Shown piece after piece: positions 30,313-33,173 of a stretch of DNA of 33,173 bases. The stretch is from an uncultured Bacteroidales bacterium (GTDB lineage Bacteria > Bacteroidota > Bacteroidia > Bacteroidales > Paludibacteraceae). A model generated the notes under the pieces. That model was given only the letters and a program-made list of their open reading frames with translations, was not told the origin of the DNA and ran no database searches. Within the stretch, counting starts at the first letter, position 1. Every line of letters starts with the position of its first letter. The stretch covers positions 15,541 to 48,713 of the forward strand of contig ONBO01000030.1 in the NCBI GenBank assembly GCA_900316125.1. Direction: 5' to 3'. Made by a program: the position numbers and the translations under genes.

Positions 30313-31812
30313 ATGAGTGACAGATTATTTATTTTTGACACCACCCTGCGTGACGGCGAGCAGGTGCCGGGGTGCCAGCTGAACACTGTGGAGAAGATTC
30401 AGGTGGCCAAGGCGCTTGAGCAGCTTGGCGTGGATGTTATTGAAGCTGGATTCCCGGTTTCAAGCCCTGGAGACTTTAACTCCGTGATAGAGATATCAAA
30501 AGCCGTGACATGGCCTACGGTTTGTGCGCTTACACGTGCAGTTAAAAAAGATATTGACGTGGCTGTGGAGGCGCTTCAATATGCCAAACACAAGCGCATT
30601 CACACTGGCATAGGCACCTCAGACTACCACATTAAATATAAGTTCAATTCCACCCGCGATGAGATAATAGAGCGTGGAGTGGAGGCGGTGAAGTACGCTA
30701 AAAAGTTTGTGGAGGACGTGGAGTTCTACTGTGAGGATGCAGGGCGCACTGACAATGAGTATCTGGCACGTGTGGTGGAGGCTGTGATTAAGGCCGGCGC
30801 CACAGTGGTTAACATTCCTGACACCACAGGCTACTGTCTGCCGCAGGAGTATTTTGAAAAGATTAAGTACCTTAAGGAGAATGTTTCCAACATTGACAAG
30901 GCAATTATATCCACCCATTGCCATAATGACCTTGGCATGGCCACTGCAAACACTCTTAGCGGTGTTATGGCTGGTGCGCGCCAGGTTGAGGTTACTGTGA
31001 ACGGTATTGGGGAGAGGGCTGGCAACACATCATTGGAGGAGATAGCCATGATTCTCAAATGCCACAAGGGCCTCAACATTGACACAAACATAAACACCAC
31101 CAAGATATACCCTATCAGCCGTATGGTTAGTTCTCTGATGAACATGCCAGTGCAGCCTAACAAGGCTATTGTGGGAAGGAACGCCTTCGCCCACTCTTCT
31201 GGCATACATCAGGACGGTGTGCTTAAGAATGTGCAGACTTACGAGATTATTGACCCTAAGGATGTGGGCATTGATGACAGCTCTATTGTTCTTACCGCAC
31301 GCAGCGGCAGAGCGGCTCTGAAGTACCGTCTGAACACTAACGGAGTGGATGTGGATGAGGAGAAACTGGATTCCATTTACCAGAAGTTTCTGCAGCTGGC
31401 TGACCAGAAGAAGGAGGTTACTGACGCTGACATTCTTATGCTTGCAGGTGCTGACACTGCTGAGACTCACGCCATTAAGCTTGACTTCCTGCAGGTTACA
31501 TCTGGCAAGGGAGTGCAGAATGTGGCTTCTATAGGACTTGACATCTCTGGTGAGAAATTTGAGGCTGCCGCAAGCGGTAACGGTCCTGTGGACGCCGCCA
31601 TCAAGGCTCTCAAGAAGATTATTACCAAGCAGATGACTCTCAAGGAGTTCACTATTCAGGCCATATCAAAGGGTTCCGACGATGTGGGTAAGGTGCACAT
31701 GCAGGTGGAGTACAACGGCTCTGTTTACTATGGCTTTGGTGCCAACACTGATATAGTCACAGCTTCTGTGGAGGCTTATATTGACTGTATTAACAAATTC
31801 AAAAAGAAGTAG
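30313..31812 (+). CDS. leuA: 2-isopropylmalate synthase
   Basis: Catalyses acetyl-CoA plus 2-oxoisovalerate, the first committed step of leucine synthesis. The 499-aa protein has the N-terminal [15 protein letters not shown] motif, metal-binding histidines in [14 protein letters not shown], and the [14 protein letters not shown] block. The C-terminal third (from about residue 370) is the regulatory domain that binds leucine. An R-citrate or citramalate synthase is less likely, since leuC follows 2 bases after its stop codon. Expression is predicted to be controlled by the attenuator just upstream. Confidence 0.95.
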   Translation: MSDRLFIFDTTLRDGEQVPGCQLNTVEKIQVAKALEQLGVDVIEAGFPVSSPGDFNSVIEISKAVTWPTVCALTRAVKKDIDVAVEALQYAKHKRIHTGIGTSDYHIKYKFNSTRDEIIERGVEAVKYAKKFVEDVEFYCEDAGRTDNEYLARVVEAVIKAGATVVNIPDTTGYCLPQEYFEKIKYLKENVSNIDKAIISTHCHNDLGMATANTLSGVMAGARQVEVTVNGIGERAGNTSLEEIAMILKCHKGLNIDTNINTTKIYPISRMVSSLMNMPVQPNKAIVGRNAFAHSSGIHQDGVLKNVQTYEIIDPKDVGIDDSSIVLTARSGRAALKYRLNTNGVDVDEEKLDSIYQKFLQLADQKKEVTDADILMLAGADTAETHAIKLDFLQVTSGKGVQNVASIGLDISGEKFEAAASGNGPVDAAIKALKKIITKQMTLKEFTIQAISKGSDDVGKVHMQVEYNGSVYYGFGANTDIVTASVEAYIDCINKFKKK

Positions 31813-31814
31813 TT

Positions 31815-33173
31815 ATGAACACATTATTTGACAAGATATGGGACTCTCATGTGGTACACGCCATTACTGACGGACCACAGCAGCTCTACATAGACCGCCT
31901 TTACTGCCATGAGGTGACATCGCCGCAGGCATTTGACGGACTAAGAGCCAGAGGCATACGCTGCCTGCGTCCTGAAAAGATTTTTTGCATGCCTGACCAT
32001 AACACGCCTACGCATGACCAGGACAAGCCTATTGCTGACCCGGTTTCTGCCAAGCAGGTGAGCACCTTAGAGAGAAACGCCAAGGAGTTCGGGCTCACCC
32101 ACTACGGCATGATGAGCAAGGATAACGGCATTATCCACGTGGTGGGGCCTGAAAAGGGGCTGTCACTGCCTGGCATGACTATTGTGTGCGGTGACTCACA
32201 CACTTCCACTCACGGCGCCATGGGTGCTGTGGCGTTTGGCATTGGCACTTCTGAGGTGGAGATGGTACTGGCGTCACAGTGTATTCTGCAGACTAAGCCT
32301 ATGTCAATGCGCATAAACATTGAGGGGGAGCTTGGCAAGGGTGTGACCGCCAAGGATGTGGCACTCTACCTTATGGCTCAGATAAGCACATCGGGGGCTA
32401 CTGGATACTTTATTGAATACGCCGGTAGCACGGTGCGCTCGCTCTCAATGGAGGGGAGGCTCACCCTGTGCAACCTCTCTATAGAGATGGGGGCTCGTGG
32501 CGGATTCATTGCTCCTGACGAGACCACTTTTGAATACCTTAAAGGGCGTGAGTATGCGCCTAAGGGTGCTGAGTGGGACAAGGCTGTGGCTTACTGGCGC
32601 ACTCTCAAGAGCGGCAGCGATGCTGTGTTTGACAAGGAACTTACTTTCAGCGCCGCCGATATTGAGCCGCGCGTTACATACGGCACTAACCCTGGCATGG
32701 GTATTGGCATAACTGAGAATATTCCGCTGAGCGGGGGCGTTGGTTTTGACAAGGCGCTTGACTACATGGGCTTTAAGTCTGGTGAGAAGCTGCTTGGCAA
32801 GAAGATTGACTACGTGTTCCTTGGCGCTTGCACAAACGGGCGCATTGAGGATTTCCGTGCCTTTGCCTCTCTGGTCAAGGGCCATAGAAAGCACCCCGAT
32901 GTTACCGCCTGGCTGGTTCCAGGCTCATGGGCTGTGGATAGCCAGATACGCAAAGAGGGGCTTGACCGTGTGCTCAGCGATGCTGGGTTTGAGATTCGCC
33001 AACCGGGCTGCTCTGCCTGCCTTGCTATGAATGATGACAAAATTCCTGCCGGAAAGTATGCGGTTTCAACAAGTAACCGTAACTTTGAGGGGCGTCAGGG
33101 TCCGGGCTCTCGCACCATACTTGCCAGTCCGCTCACGGCGGCTGCATCGGCGGTAACAGGAGTAATAACAGAC
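31815..33173 (+). CDS. leuC: 3-isopropylmalate dehydratase large subunit, 3' end cut off
   Basis: LeuC with LeuD isomerises 2- to 3-isopropylmalate using a [4Fe-4S] cluster. The frame is open from the ATG at 31815 to the window edge, giving 453 residues. It has the aconitase-family motifs [20 protein letters not shown], the cluster cysteines in [12 protein letters not shown] and [10 protein letters not shown], and [19 protein letters not shown]. Only the last few residues should be missing. It starts 2 bases after the leuA stop codon, so the two are translationally close, and leuD is expected just beyond the edge. Confidence 0.95.
   Translation, partial: MNTLFDKIWDSHVVHAITDGPQQLYIDRLYCHEVTSPQAFDGLRARGIRCLRPEKIFCMPDHNTPTHDQDKPIADPVSAKQVSTLERNAKEFGLTHYGMMSKDNGIIHVVGPEKGLSLPGMTIVCGDSHTSTHGAMGAVAFGIGTSEVEMVLASQCILQTKPMSMRINIEGELGKGVTAKDVALYLMAQISTSGATGYFIEYAGSTVRSLSMEGRLTLCNLSIEMGARGGFIAPDETTFEYLKGREYAPKGAEWDKAVAYWRTLKSGSDAVFDKELTFSAADIEPRVTYGTNPGMGIGITENIPLSGGVGFDKALDYMGFKSGEKLLGKKIDYVFLGACTNGRIEDFRAFASLVKGHRKHPDVTAWLVPGSWAVDSQIRKEGLDRVLSDAGFEIRQPGCSACLAMNDDKIPAGKYAVSTSNRNFEGRQGPGSRTILASPLTAAASAVTGVITD

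Noticed and set aside
1..33173. Recoded genetic code with TGA as sense
   Set aside because: TGA ends several genes at the expected place (4756-4758, 27918-27920, 30089-30091), so it is a normal stop.

Overview
The window comes from a member of the Bacteroidales (phylum Bacteroidota); genus cannot be fixed from this sequence. The evidence is a gldE-gldD pair, Bacteroidota-type promoters (TTTG, about 19-20 bases, then TAnnTTTG) upstream of many genes, weak or absent Shine-Dalgarno sequences, a BACON/FISUMP lipoprotein, and the gene pairs trxA/dnaE and acpP-fabF-rnc. Most of the window is ordinary chromosomal backbone.

Layout. 1-3.75 kb: the 3' part of gldE, gldD, nadA, tRNA-Asp and a patatin-like phospholipase. 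3.75-9.2 kb is an accessory stretch. It holds an unrecognised 214-aa gene, an AT-rich lipoprotein that resembles TbpB/Slam-type surface lipoproteins, a structured GC-rich hairpin, a large DraG-phosphatase-DraG fusion gene, and the C-terminal remnant of a Fic-type protein. 9.2-20 kb: L31 type B, trxA, dnaE, purN, then acpP-fabF-rnc-acyl-CoA synthetase, with an acyl-ACP thioesterase facing them. 20-24.6 kb: valS (internally deleted and frameshifted as given), a small membrane-anchored protein, and gdhA (interrupted by an in-frame TGA at a conserved Cys codon). 24.7-28.8 kb: nfnA-nfnB-ddh, met tail to tail by corA. 28.9-33.2 kb: a BACON/FISUMP lipoprotein, then a leucine operon (leader peptide and terminator, leuA, leuC running off the end).

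How the genes fit together. gdhA and ddh both encode NADPH-dependent reductive aminations with ammonia, and nfnAB between them is predicted to make NADPH from NADH and reduced ferredoxin, so 23.3-27.9 kb reads as a nitrogen/NADPH module. acpP, fabF, the acyl-CoA synthetase and the thioesterase are fatty-acid functions. leuAC appears to be under attenuation by an Ile/Leu-rich leader peptide.

Two dispersed sequence families thread the intergenic DNA. One is a nine-copy hairpin element whose stem shows compensatory base changes between copies and which keeps an invariant GA/GA internal loop. The other is a set of 7-8 base tandem arrays that repeatedly begin at stop codons and in two places face an inverted partner array. 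The strongest leads are the hairpin family, the DraG-phosphatase-DraG fusion, the leu attenuator and a possible corA leader switch. The broken valS and gdhA may be real mutations or assembly errors; the sequence alone cannot decide.
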